Source: a bacterium (lineage in GTDB: Bacteria > Muiribacteriota > UBA9980). Taken from it: DNA of 50,963 nucleotides. Within the stretch, counting starts at the first letter, position 1. The number at the start of each line of letters is the position of its first letter. A program made the translations under genes and the position numbers. Under the pieces are notes generated by a model, which saw only the letters and a program-made list of their open reading frames with translations, was not told the origin of the DNA and ran no database searches. Of this stretch, positions 38,860 through 47,139 are shown piece by piece. The stretch is taken from NCBI GenBank assembly GCA_029571125.1, contig JAKPTH010000283.1, positions 1 to 50,963 on the forward strand, read 5' to 3'.

Positions 38860-40062
38860 ATGAAAAAATTATTATGGCTGGCGGTATTCATTTCATTGAT
38901 TATGGCGTCCCCGGCGTTCGCCGAAAACATGTTCGAAAAAATGAAAAGCTCCGCTGAGGCGGGAGACGCGGTTGCTCAATACAAGCTGGCAATGGAATAT
39001 TATAACGGCGATTACTTTCCTAAGGACCTGAAAAAATGCGCCGAATGGTGTGAAAAATCCGCGGCGCAGGGCTATGCCGGGGCCCTTATGCAGCTCGGAG
39101 TCCTTTATACTTATGGCGAGGGCGTACCGAAAGACCTTAAAAAAGCTTTCGAACTGGAGGAAAAGGCCGCCGTACAGGGTTATGACGTCGCCCAGTTCGG
39201 TCTCGGCGGCAAGTACATAAGAGGCGAAGGAGTGGCCAGAGATCCGAAGAAGGCCGTGGAGTGGCTCGAAAAAGCCGCCGCGCAGGGAAATCTCGGCGCG
39301 CTGAACGGCCTGGCGCTCGCATATTACGAGGGCAAAACCGCGGGCATCCCTAAAGACGCGGTCAGAGCTTACGCATATTTTGAGCTTTCAATCAAAAACG
39401 GGGACAAAAAAGAGCAAACAGCCGCTTCCATGAACGGTCTGCTTAAAACAATGAGCAAAACCCAGGCCGATGAAGCCCGGAAGATGAGCAAAGACATTCT
39501 CGATAAAATTGAAAATAACAGGAAAAATCACATAAAAGCCACGCCGGCGCGCAAAGTTCCGGCAAATGTTCCGCCTCCGCCAATAGTCGAGACTCGCGGC
39601 AATGATAATCAGATGAAAAAGGATATCGGCGCGAGCGTGCCGGCAGGCGCTAATTTCACGTGGAAGCCTTTTAAAATGGCTTTATCGAATAAAAAAATCG
39701 AAGACCTCAAGCTGCTTCTCGAAAAAGGCGTCGATCTGAAATTCACAAACCAGAACGGCGAGAACTGCATTTTCCAGTTGACGGCCGGAGTCATAGGCGG
39801 GGATAACGATGAAAAATCCGCGGTAATGGCCGGAATGCTCGTGGAAAAAGGAGCGGAAGTGAACGTCAAAAATAAATTCGGCCAGACTGCATTAATGATG
39901 GCCGCCAAATACGGAAACGTGCCTCTCATGAAGTTCCTGGTGGAAAAAGGCGCCGAGGTGAACGCCAGAAGCGATAAAGGCATGACGGCGCTGGGCTACG
40001 CGAAAAATGCCGGGCAGGAAGAGTCCGTCAAATATCTGGTTTCCGTGAATGCCGCAGAGTAG
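38860..40062 (+). CDS. Secreted Sel1-like repeat plus ankyrin repeat protein
   Basis: Signal peptide; AQYKLAMEYYNGDYFPKDLKKCAEWCEKSAAQGYAGALMQLGVLYTYGEGVPKD...; C-terminal GQTALMMAAKYGNVPLMKFLVEKGAEVNARSDKGMTALGYA. Confidence 0.92.
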   Translation: MKKLLWLAVFISLIMASPAFAENMFEKMKSSAEAGDAVAQYKLAMEYYNGDYFPKDLKKCAEWCEKSAAQGYAGALMQLGVLYTYGEGVPKDLKKAFELEEKAAVQGYDVAQFGLGGKYIRGEGVARDPKKAVEWLEKAAAQGNLGALNGLALAYYEGKTAGIPKDAVRAYAYFELSIKNGDKKEQTAASMNGLLKTMSKTQADEARKMSKDILDKIENNRKNHIKATPARKVPANVPPPPIVETRGNDNQMKKDIGASVPAGANFTWKPFKMALSNKKIEDLKLLLEKGVDLKFTNQNGENCIFQLTAGVIGGDNDEKSAVMAGMLVEKGAEVNVKNKFGQTALMMAAKYGNVPLMKFLVEKGAEVNARSDKGMTALGYAKNAGQEESVKYLVSVNAAE

Positions 40063-40131
40063 TATAGGCGCCATTCGCATTTCGGGCAGTTAAAAATAGG
40101 CAGTAACAATTTCTTATATCAGAGGAGACAT

Positions 40132-40617
40132 ATGGAGCAATACCACCCCAAAAGAAAGCGGAATGAAATTATCGGCGAAGACGAGAAGAAGGCGCTTATC
40201 GCGCGTGGAACCTATATAACCATAGCCCTCTGCGACGATAAAGTCCCTTACGTCGTCACGATGAGCTATGGCTATGATCGCGAGCGTTCATGCCTTTATT
40301 TTCATTGCGCTAACAGCGGCGACAAGATAGATTTTATCAGCCGCAATCAAAACGCCTGCGGGACTATCATAAAAGACAACGGTTATATTGAAACGAAATG
40401 CGATCACGATTATGAATCGCTGGTAATACGCGGCAAGATGAATATAGTGAGCGAACTTGACGAAAAAAAGCACGGATTGCAGATTTTACTCAACCATCTC
40501 GAAAAAGACCCGAAGCCTATATTCGAAAGAAATATTAAAAGCGACCGCTCTTATGATTCGGTGACGATATTAAGGTTCGATATGGAATCTATAATAGGAA
40601 AAAAGCATATAGATTGA
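40132..40617 (+). CDS. Pyridoxamine 5'-phosphate oxidase-like flavin-binding protein (NimA-like)
   Basis: GTYITIALCDDKVPYVVTMSYGYDRERSCLYFHCANSGDKIDFI...; SD gaggag. Confidence 0.85.
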   Translation: MEQYHPKRKRNEIIGEDEKKALIARGTYITIALCDDKVPYVVTMSYGYDRERSCLYFHCANSGDKIDFISRNQNACGTIIKDNGYIETKCDHDYESLVIRGKMNIVSELDEKKHGLQILLNHLEKDPKPIFERNIKSDRSYDSVTILRFDMESIIGKKHID

Positions 40618-40618
40618 T

Positions 40619-41146
40619 ATGTTTAAAACGATACTCACAGCTATTTTTCTTGCAATAAATCTGGCGCTTCAGATCATCGGCCTTCCAAAACTGGCGACCG
40701 GAATTATCGTGAACGCGATTTATATATTTCTTTATCATTCATGCGGCCTCAGGCATGTTTTTATGCTGGCCGCCTTTACGCCGCTGCTCGCTTTTTTTAC
40801 GGGGCACCTTCCGCCGCCGCTTATTGCGATGGCGCCGTTCATAGCTATCGGCAATATCTTAATGGCGCTGTGCTATCATATAACGAAAAACAGGAAAACC
40901 GCCGTCAGAGCAGCGGTTCCGGCCATGGTCAAAGCGCTCGCCATAGCCGTTCCAGGCGTTTTTATCGCCGATAAGATCGGCCTGAATAATGCGGCGCTGC
41001 TTGCCGTTCACATTGTAATATCCATTCAATTTTTTACGGCCGTCCCCGGAATTCTGATCGGAGAATATATTTTCTTAAGATTGGCGCCGGCGCTCAGCCG
41101 GTATAAGGGCGCGGCAAAATCAATACCGCCTGAAGACACTCTTTAG
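40619..41146 (+). CDS. Small polytopic membrane protein, possible ECF-type S component
   Basis: 175-aa, about 5-6 TM segments; starts 2 nt after the NimA-like gene. Confidence 0.6.
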   Translation: MFKTILTAIFLAINLALQIIGLPKLATGIIVNAIYIFLYHSCGLRHVFMLAAFTPLLAFFTGHLPPPLIAMAPFIAIGNILMALCYHITKNRKTAVRAAVPAMVKALAIAVPGVFIADKIGLNNAALLAVHIVISIQFFTAVPGILIGEYIFLRLAPALSRYKGAAKSIPPEDTL

Positions 41147-41302
41147 TTTCCCTTAAACATCTTTAACTTCCTTTAACTTTTTTAACGTTCTTAAACTTTT
41201 ATTTTTTCGCTTTAAACCCGCATTCGTCTTAACTAAACCGTCTCCACAAAACCTGTTAAAAACCCGCTTTAAATTTATAATCATAAATTTTTTTATATAA
41301 AC

Positions 41303-41331
41303 TTGACATCCAAGGTACTATGTGCTACAAT
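41303..41331 (+). promoter_or_regulatory. Sigma70 promoter of the padR-like operon (TTGACA-N17-TACAAT)
   Basis: ttgaca tccaaggtactatgtgc tacaat. Confidence 0.88.
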
Positions 41332-41346
41332 GTACTATAGAGTACA
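41331..41346. promoter_or_regulatory. Putative PadR operator (perfect inverted repeat), overlapping the end of the -10 box
   Basis: TGTACT-ATAG-AGTACA; a degraded copy GGTACTATGTGCTACA lies 17 bp upstream at 41314-41329. Confidence 0.7.
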
Positions 41347-41370
41347 CACAACCTTGAGGTGCATAGTAAC

Positions 41371-41715
41371 ATGAGCGACAACGAAAGCCTGGTTAAAAAC
41401 AAGATAAAAGAGCTTAGGAAAGGCGTTTTGGAGCTGGCCGTGCTCAAGATAATTTCGGACAGCGAGCGCTACGGGTACGATATTATAGAAGTTTTAAAGG
41501 ACGGTTCGCTCGCGACTTCCGAAGGAACTATTTATCCGCTTCTGACCAGACTGAAAAACGAAGGCCTTATAGTTTATAAATGGGAAGAATCCGACAAAGG
41601 CCCGCCCCGCAAGTACTACACAATCAGCGATAAAGGCCGGGATTTAATGGACGAACTTTTAGAGGAATGGCGCAAGATCGATTCAGGCTTGCGTAAAATC
41701 ATAGGAGGCAGATAA
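41371..41715 (+). CDS. PadR-family transcriptional regulator
   Basis: LRKGVLELAVLKIISDSERYGYDIIEVL...TSEGTIYPLLTRLKNEGLIVYKWEESDKGPPRKYYTISDKGRDLM. Track ORF starts at GTG 41359. Confidence 0.95.
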   Translation: MSDNESLVKNKIKELRKGVLELAVLKIISDSERYGYDIIEVLKDGSLATSEGTIYPLLTRLKNEGLIVYKWEESDKGPPRKYYTISDKGRDLMDELLEEWRKIDSGLRKIIGGR

Positions 41716-43592
41716 TGAGAAATCTGATGGACTATTACACATTTACTAACGAAGCGCGAAAAGCCCTTGAAAATTTTTATGAAAGCATTAAGAGAGAAGG
41801 AAAGAATTATCCGGCGGAGGATATCGCGGAGCTTCTCGAATCGTTGAATGAGCATATTGAAATAGCAATAAAAGAAAAATTGAAATACTCGGGATCGCAG
41901 CGCATCGATGCGCAGATGGTTCTTGAAATATTATATTCTCTCGGCGATCCGGCCGAGATAGTTTCCGAGCTTGGCGGCTCATCCGAAGAGCGCGCCGAAA
42001 AAACCACCGAGAGGATAACCATAAAATATAAATATATACCTATCCAGAAAACGCTCTGCCGCTCTTCAAGAGACCGCTGGTTTTTCGGCGTTTGCGGCGG
42101 CTTCGCCGAATATTTCGGCGTTTCATCCCTGCTGATGCGTCTTCTGTTCATATTCAGCGGCGTCGGCATATTGTTTTATATACTGCTCGCTCTTCTGATT
42201 CCTGATGAAGCGCAGGCCAAAGCCGGCGGAAGAAGCGCAGGAGTAGATCTTATAGTTTCGGCCGTACGCGGGCTTTTCTTATTGTTCATGTGCATTATTT
42301 ATATTCCGGTGCTGTTCGGTTTTGCCGTGGCGGCCCTGGTATCGTTCAATACGCTGATCGGCGTCAATGCATTTTTCAAGGCGCCCTTCACCACGTTTAT
42401 ATTCGGAACCACATCGAGTTTCCTGCTCGGCTTTTTCGGGCTCATCCTGAGCGTTTCGGTTCTGGCTCTTTTGATCAATTTCATAATGCAGGCGCATTTC
42501 AGCGGCGGCTTTCTCAAGATAGGCTCCCGCAACGTTTACGCCTTCGCCATAGTCGCCTCGATCATCGGCATATCGATGGTATTCGGGCAGTTCAACAGAT
42601 ACAACAGATTTGCTGGCGAGTCTATCGAGCATTTCGAATTTGCTGCGCCCGCCCAATCGGTCAACATGGTATTCAACGAAAAAGAAACGGGCGCGCCCAT
42701 ATTCGATAAAAGCATCGAAATAGCCGGCGCAGAAGACGGAAGCGACACGATCCAGGTGGACGTGATAAAGACCGCATACGGCCCCAACGAAGACGCCGCG
42801 CGCGAGCATTCGAAAGACATGGACGTTAAAATCGAAATGCTGTCCGGCGACAAAATGTCGTTTCTGGTTTCGTCCAGAGACGCCGGCAGGAGCTACTACA
42901 CCTTTCCGAAGATGAAAATGAAAATCAGGGTTCCGTCCAGGCTCGCCTGCCGCGTTGAAGCCGACAATATAGAAAAAGACTGGCACAGCCAACTGCACTG
43001 GATGAATATCCGCGGCGAAAACGATCTGAGCGTTTCCAAACGCAAAGCCACTACCGAAATCGAAGTCAAAAACACCAACGTATCCGTCGAAGACATCGAT
43101 AGCGGCAAATTTTCGCTTACCGGCGCCAGCGGCAACCTCGTCGCCAGCAATGTCAAATCGGCCGAATTCGCCGTAGAGGTCACCAACGGCAACGTAAACG
43201 CCGAAAAGATCGAATCGAATAACTGCACGATCAAAAGCACCACCGGAAACATTAAAACAAGCGTAGTCAAGGCGGACGTCATCAAATGCGAATCTAACGT
43301 AGGCAACGTTTCGCTCTACAAAGCGTCGGTAAGCAGGGAATCGGTAATAAATTCCAATATCGGCAACATAAAAGTAAATTTCGACGCCCTGAAAAATAAA
43401 TCCACGCATCGTATATCCAGCGATGTAGGCAACGTCAGCCTGACGATACCCGAATCGGCGTCGCCGAAAATCGTCGCCAAAAGCTCCATCGGCAACACCA
43501 CCAACGCCTTCGACGACGCCAAATTCACCGACGAATCGCCCGTAGTTACAGTCAGCACCAACGTAGGCAATATCAGGATCAAAAAAGACTGA
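41715..43592 (+). CDS. HAAS/DUF1700-like + PspC + DUF4097-like beta-helix membrane protein
   Basis: IAELLESLNEHIEIA...SLGDPAEIVSEL; RDRWFFGVCGGFAEYFGVSSLLMRLLFIFSGVGILFYILLALLIPDE; C-terminal repeated GN[VI] strands. Confidence 0.9.
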   Translation: MRNLMDYYTFTNEARKALENFYESIKREGKNYPAEDIAELLESLNEHIEIAIKEKLKYSGSQRIDAQMVLEILYSLGDPAEIVSELGGSSEERAEKTTERITIKYKYIPIQKTLCRSSRDRWFFGVCGGFAEYFGVSSLLMRLLFIFSGVGILFYILLALLIPDEAQAKAGGRSAGVDLIVSAVRGLFLLFMCIIYIPVLFGFAVAALVSFNTLIGVNAFFKAPFTTFIFGTTSSFLLGFFGLILSVSVLALLINFIMQAHFSGGFLKIGSRNVYAFAIVASIIGISMVFGQFNRYNRFAGESIEHFEFAAPAQSVNMVFNEKETGAPIFDKSIEIAGAEDGSDTIQVDVIKTAYGPNEDAAREHSKDMDVKIEMLSGDKMSFLVSSRDAGRSYYTFPKMKMKIRVPSRLACRVEADNIEKDWHSQLHWMNIRGENDLSVSKRKATTEIEVKNTNVSVEDIDSGKFSLTGASGNLVASNVKSAEFAVEVTNGNVNAEKIESNNCTIKSTTGNIKTSVVKADVIKCESNVGNVSLYKASVSRESVINSNIGNIKVNFDALKNKSTHRISSDVGNVSLTIPESASPKIVAKSSIGNTTNAFDDAKFTDESPVVTVSTNVGNIRIKKD

Positions 43593-43635
43593 CGCGCGAA
43601 AATATAAAGCGATAAAATAAATATCTAATAAATTA

Positions 43636-43676
43636 AACCGCATTCCAGTTGGTGCAAGCCACGGGATGCGGTTTTT
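43636..43676 (+). terminator. Intrinsic terminator after the padR-pspC operon
   Basis: aaaccgcattcc ... gggatgcggtttttt stem with T-tract. Confidence 0.8.
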
Positions 43677-43698
43677 TAAACTTTGTTTTTGGAGTTAG

Positions 43699-43729
43699 TG
43701 CCGGCAAATCGCTTAGCGATTTGCCGGCA
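43699..43729. repeat. 31-bp perfect palindrome (15-bp arms, 1-nt centre)
   Basis: tgccggcaaatcgct t agcgatttgccggca. Confidence 0.95.
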
Positions 43730-44035
43730 GCGAAAGCGCCAGAGTGAATTAACATGATGGTATTTGAAAAAGATAAAACAAATCAAAATAAATTGATGAA
43801 AAAATTCAAAAAAAACAAAATTAGTCACTACTGTCCAAAATAAGTTAAAAGTCTCCAATCGAATCAAAGTTTAATATATTTTTCGAGTTTAAAAATAGAT
43901 CTTTGAAAAATCCCACACCCTGTTTTTAATCGTTCTAAATTTGATTTCCCGGTCCGACAGTGTGCTGTTTGGACGCCTTAAGCTTCCTAAATAATAATAG
44001 ATACCGCATTTATTGTTATTCCTAAATTCCTTTTC

Positions 44036-44064
44036 TTTACATTCTCACTCGAATCGGTTATAAT
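44036..44064 (+). promoter_or_regulatory. Sigma70-type promoter (TTTACA-N17-TATAAT), -10 box ending 9 nt before the radical SAM ATG
   Basis: tttaca ttctcactcgaatcggt tataat tgaattaag ATG. Confidence 0.82.
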
Positions 44065-44073
44065 TGAATTAAG

Positions 44074-45468
44074 ATGAGCATCATAAGTAAAATTCTCAAT
44101 TACAGGCTCAACCGGTCGGTATTCAAATTCCGGCGGCCCGACCTCGTCGATGAACGGCGCGGCCGGACTTTGATGGTATGGAACGCGCAGGCGTACTGGA
44201 ATGTGATCGACAACGAGCTGAAGGAATTCGTCGGAGCGTTTGACGGCAGGCGGACGCTTCTCGAGATCGTCGAGTCGGCGCCGGCGTGGGCCGCGCAGTA
44301 CGATGCGATCGTCGGATGCGTTAAAGCTCTGGCCGGTAAAGGCGTTCTGTATTCGTCGGACGGCGCCGTTAAAAACGCCGCACCCGCGAGCGCGATCGAG
44401 AACGTGACCGTCAACGTCACCGGACGGTGCAACCTGAAATGCACTCACTGTTATTATAACGAAAAACTCAACCGCGGCGGGCACGAGATCGGCGGCGCCG
44501 ACGTCGCGCGCTTTCTGCGCGCCGTCAGGAAACACTGCGCCGAAAAGCCGGCGCTTTTCCTGCTGGGCGGCGAGCCCCTGATGGCGCGCGACAGACTCGA
44601 GCAGATTCTCGCCGAGGCCGCCGTGTCCGGATTCAGGACGAGCGTATCGACCAACGGAACGCTTGTCGACGACATATTTATCGACCTTGCGCTGAAGTAT
44701 AAATTTTCCGTCCAGGTCTCGCTGGACGGCCCCGACGCCGAAACCAACGACCAGGTGCGCGGAAGCGGCGCGTTCGCGCGGGCCGTCGCCGGGGTAAGGC
44801 GCCTCGCCGATAAGGGCGTCGAAACGATCCTTTGCATGACCTGCCACGGCGGCAATATCGAGCGCATCGAAGATTATTACAAACTCGCGCTCGGCCTTAA
44901 CGCCGCCGAAGCCAGGGTCATCCCGCTTAAGATGATCGGCAACGCCATGCATAAGAACATGACGCCCGCCGGCGTGTCGGCGATCGTCGAAAAATGCGCC
45001 GAATTGCTGGTTCGCCGCCCCGAATACCGCAGGCTGTCCAGGACCGACGCCCTGTCGATCATGCTCGAAACATGCCGCTACTCGCAGTCACGTGCGTCGT
45101 GCGGCTCCGGCACGCAGACCGTGCTGCTCGACGCCGATGGAAGCGTATATCCCTGCCTGAACACCAACTTCGATTTCCTGCGGATAGGAGGCGTCGGCGA
45201 CGCGGATTTTTCCTTCGACCGCGAATGGGCCGGCTCGAAGCCGCTGAACGAGTTCCGGCAAGATATTTCCTCGGACTGCGAGGCTTCCGAATGCCGCGGA
45301 TGCGGCGTGTGGAACTGGTGCCTGGGCGGCTGCCACGGCGAAACCTACATAATGAAAGAGTCTTTTGCGGCCAGGCCTTACAACTGCGAAGATCTGAAAC
45401 GCGCCATCGTAAATTGTTTCTGGCTGATATCGGAACACCCCTGCCTGACCGCAACCGAAAAGGATTAA
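44074..45468 (+). CDS. Radical SAM/SPASM peptide maturase-like protein with N-terminal PqqD-like region
   Basis: VTGRCNLKCTHCYY; LLGGEPLM; STNGTLVDD; VSLDGPDAETND; SPASM CGSGTQTVLLDADGSVYPCLN...CEASECRGCGVWNWCLGGCHGE; N-terminal WNVIDNELKEFVGAFDGRRTLLEIVES...VKALAGKGVLY. Confidence 0.9.
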   Translation: MSIISKILNYRLNRSVFKFRRPDLVDERRGRTLMVWNAQAYWNVIDNELKEFVGAFDGRRTLLEIVESAPAWAAQYDAIVGCVKALAGKGVLYSSDGAVKNAAPASAIENVTVNVTGRCNLKCTHCYYNEKLNRGGHEIGGADVARFLRAVRKHCAEKPALFLLGGEPLMARDRLEQILAEAAVSGFRTSVSTNGTLVDDIFIDLALKYKFSVQVSLDGPDAETNDQVRGSGAFARAVAGVRRLADKGVETILCMTCHGGNIERIEDYYKLALGLNAAEARVIPLKMIGNAMHKNMTPAGVSAIVEKCAELLVRRPEYRRLSRTDALSIMLETCRYSQSRASCGSGTQTVLLDADGSVYPCLNTNFDFLRIGGVGDADFSFDREWAGSKPLNEFRQDISSDCEASECRGCGVWNWCLGGCHGETYIMKESFAARPYNCEDLKRAIVNCFWLISEHPCLTATEKD

Positions 45469-45471
45469 ATT

Positions 45472-45963
45472 ATGAAAATAATCACTCAAAGCTCCACGCC
45501 GAAATTCCCGTTTTATTTGCACCTGGGCTACGTTTCCGCTTCGGAGAGGACGCCGGAGTATTTCGTCGCCGGCATGGCGGCGTTTATAGTGATGACGGTA
45601 TTTTTTCTTGTGCTCAAAGCGATAATGAAGGCTGTAAAAGCCGTCGGCCCGATGTTCGAGGTCGAACTCAACCGCCGCGGCAATCGGCTCTTCGACGCCG
45701 GAAAATACGGCGAAGCGCTCGAATGTTTCGATAAGGCCATCGCCAGAAATCCGCATTACGCCGACAGCTACTTCAATAAGGGCCACACGCTCGTCAAGAT
45801 GAGCATGAAAAACGAGGCGCTCGAAGCTTTTAACCGCTACCTCTCGCTGGCTGAAGACTCCGGCGCGATCGAGGCGGTCAAAGAGATCGTCGCCAGCCTG
45901 AGCGGCGCGGAGCCTGCCGAACGGACCGGCGGGACGGAGCCGGAAGGATCGCAAAAAAATTAA
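45472..45963 (+). CDS. Membrane-anchored TPR protein
   Basis: One TM (VAGMAAFIVMTVFFLVLKAI) then TPRs (RGNRLFDAGKYGEALECFDKAIARNPHYADSYFNKGHTLVKM). Confidence 0.85.
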   Translation: MKIITQSSTPKFPFYLHLGYVSASERTPEYFVAGMAAFIVMTVFFLVLKAIMKAVKAVGPMFEVELNRRGNRLFDAGKYGEALECFDKAIARNPHYADSYFNKGHTLVKMSMKNEALEAFNRYLSLAEDSGAIEAVKEIVASLSGAEPAERTGGTEPEGSQKN

Positions 45964-46001
45964 TTTCATTATTAACGCTGGATATCGAAAGGAGAAGTTT
46001 T

Positions 46002-46601
46002 ATGAAGAAGGGTTTTATCGCGTCGATCATGGTTTCAATTATTGCGGTTGCTTTCTGCTGCGCGCCGGCCGCGCAGGCCACCGAGGAAACCGCCTTCTCT
46101 AAAAGTCTTGGAAAAGCCTCTGCCGGAGACGCCGAAGCGCAGTTTTACGCCGGCGTTTCTTATCTGACCGGCTCCGACGGAAACGCAAAAGATTCCGTCA
46201 AGGCGCGCGAATGGTTCGAAAAAGCGGCCGCGCAGAGCCATACTCAGGCCATGGCGCAGCTTGCAAAGTTATACGAGAACGGCGAGGGCGTGGAACAAGA
46301 TTATAAGAAGGCGTTCGAACTTTACGAAAAATCCGCCATGCTTGGTGAAGAGATAGCGCAGTCGGGCATCGGGAAACTTTACTTTTTCGGCCGTGGATGC
46401 GAGAAAAACCTTGTGAAGTCATACGCCTATGCGACCATGTCGGGATCGACCGACGAGGCGGCTCTGGAAAGCATTAAATTCCTCTTCGACGGCAAATTGA
46501 GCGACGCCGAACTCGCCGAGGCGAAAAACCTGGCCGGTAAATTGCGCGCCGAAGCAGCGAAGAACAAGTCAGGCGCCGGCAATAAAAATGTAAAGAAATA
46601 A
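46002..46601 (+). CDS. Secreted Sel1-like repeat protein
   Basis: Signal peptide; AQFYAGVSYLTG...KAREWFEKAAAQSHTQAMAQLAKLYENGEGVEQDYKKAFELYEKSAMLGEEIAQ; SD aaggag. Confidence 0.9.
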   Translation: MKKGFIASIMVSIIAVAFCCAPAAQATEETAFSKSLGKASAGDAEAQFYAGVSYLTGSDGNAKDSVKAREWFEKAAAQSHTQAMAQLAKLYENGEGVEQDYKKAFELYEKSAMLGEEIAQSGIGKLYFFGRGCEKNLVKSYAYATMSGSTDEAALESIKFLFDGKLSDAELAEAKNLAGKLRAEAAKNKSGAGNKNVKK

Positions 46602-46772
46602 AGAATTCGAAGATAATGAACTACAATAATTGTTAATTTTGCCAAAATATCCCCGAAGAAATTTCATTCGACGGGCTCGCCGCAGGAGGACTCCCGCCCA
46701 AAGCTTTCAAGCTAAGGGACGCGCGGGGCAAACCTCCCGAACCCGGCCGTGACGTCGAAACTAAACTGAGTA

Positions 46773-47117
46773 TTAAAGGTCGATCCTGTCGCCGTTTTTT
46801 TTTGGCGCAGTTATAACTAAAAATTTAACCTGTGCATCATATATATTCTTAAATTGATGTTTTTTTCCGGGTTCGACGGTGATTCCCTGCCCGGCTGCTA
46901 TTTCATAATCGATGCCTTCTATTTCCATAACCGCTTTTCCACTCAGAATATAGAAAAATTGTCTGCCTTCGATATGGTAATGGCGCCTTTCAAATTTTCC
47001 TGCCGAAACCTCTTCCTCAATAACGCACAGTTCTTCACGGTTCAGAAGCTTCCAGCCCAGACAGCCGTCTCCCCAGCAATATTTTTCTGAATTGCTTTTA
47101 TCCGATATATTTATCAT
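46773..47117 (-). CDS. Cupin-domain protein
   Basis: HYHIEGRQFFYILSGKAVMEIEGIDYEIAAGQGITVEPGKKHQFKN. Confidence 0.9.
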   Translation of the reverse strand: MINISDKSNSEKYCWGDGCLGWKLLNREELCVIEEEVSAGKFERRHYHIEGRQFFYILSGKAVMEIEGIDYEIAAGQGITVEPGKKHQFKNIYDAQVKFLVITAPKKNGDRIDL

Positions 47118-47139
47118 AACCCCAATATAAGCCTTTTCG

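Noticed and set aside
42279-43643. 454-aa minus-strand ORF opposite the PspC/DUF4097 gene
   Set aside because: Antisense to a clearly coding gene; low-complexity F/V/G/A/R composition typical of shadow ORFs in GC-rich third positions.
43987-45969. Minus-strand ORFs of 321 and 293 aa and the plus-strand 246-aa ORF at 44994
   Set aside because: Overlap the radical SAM and TPR genes in other frames; composition-driven.
46690-46760. Possible c-di-GMP (GEMM) riboswitch: gggacgc and gggcaaacc are both present
   Set aside because: Motifs occur in the wrong order (gggacgc before gggcaaacc) and no downstream gene is positioned for control on that strand.
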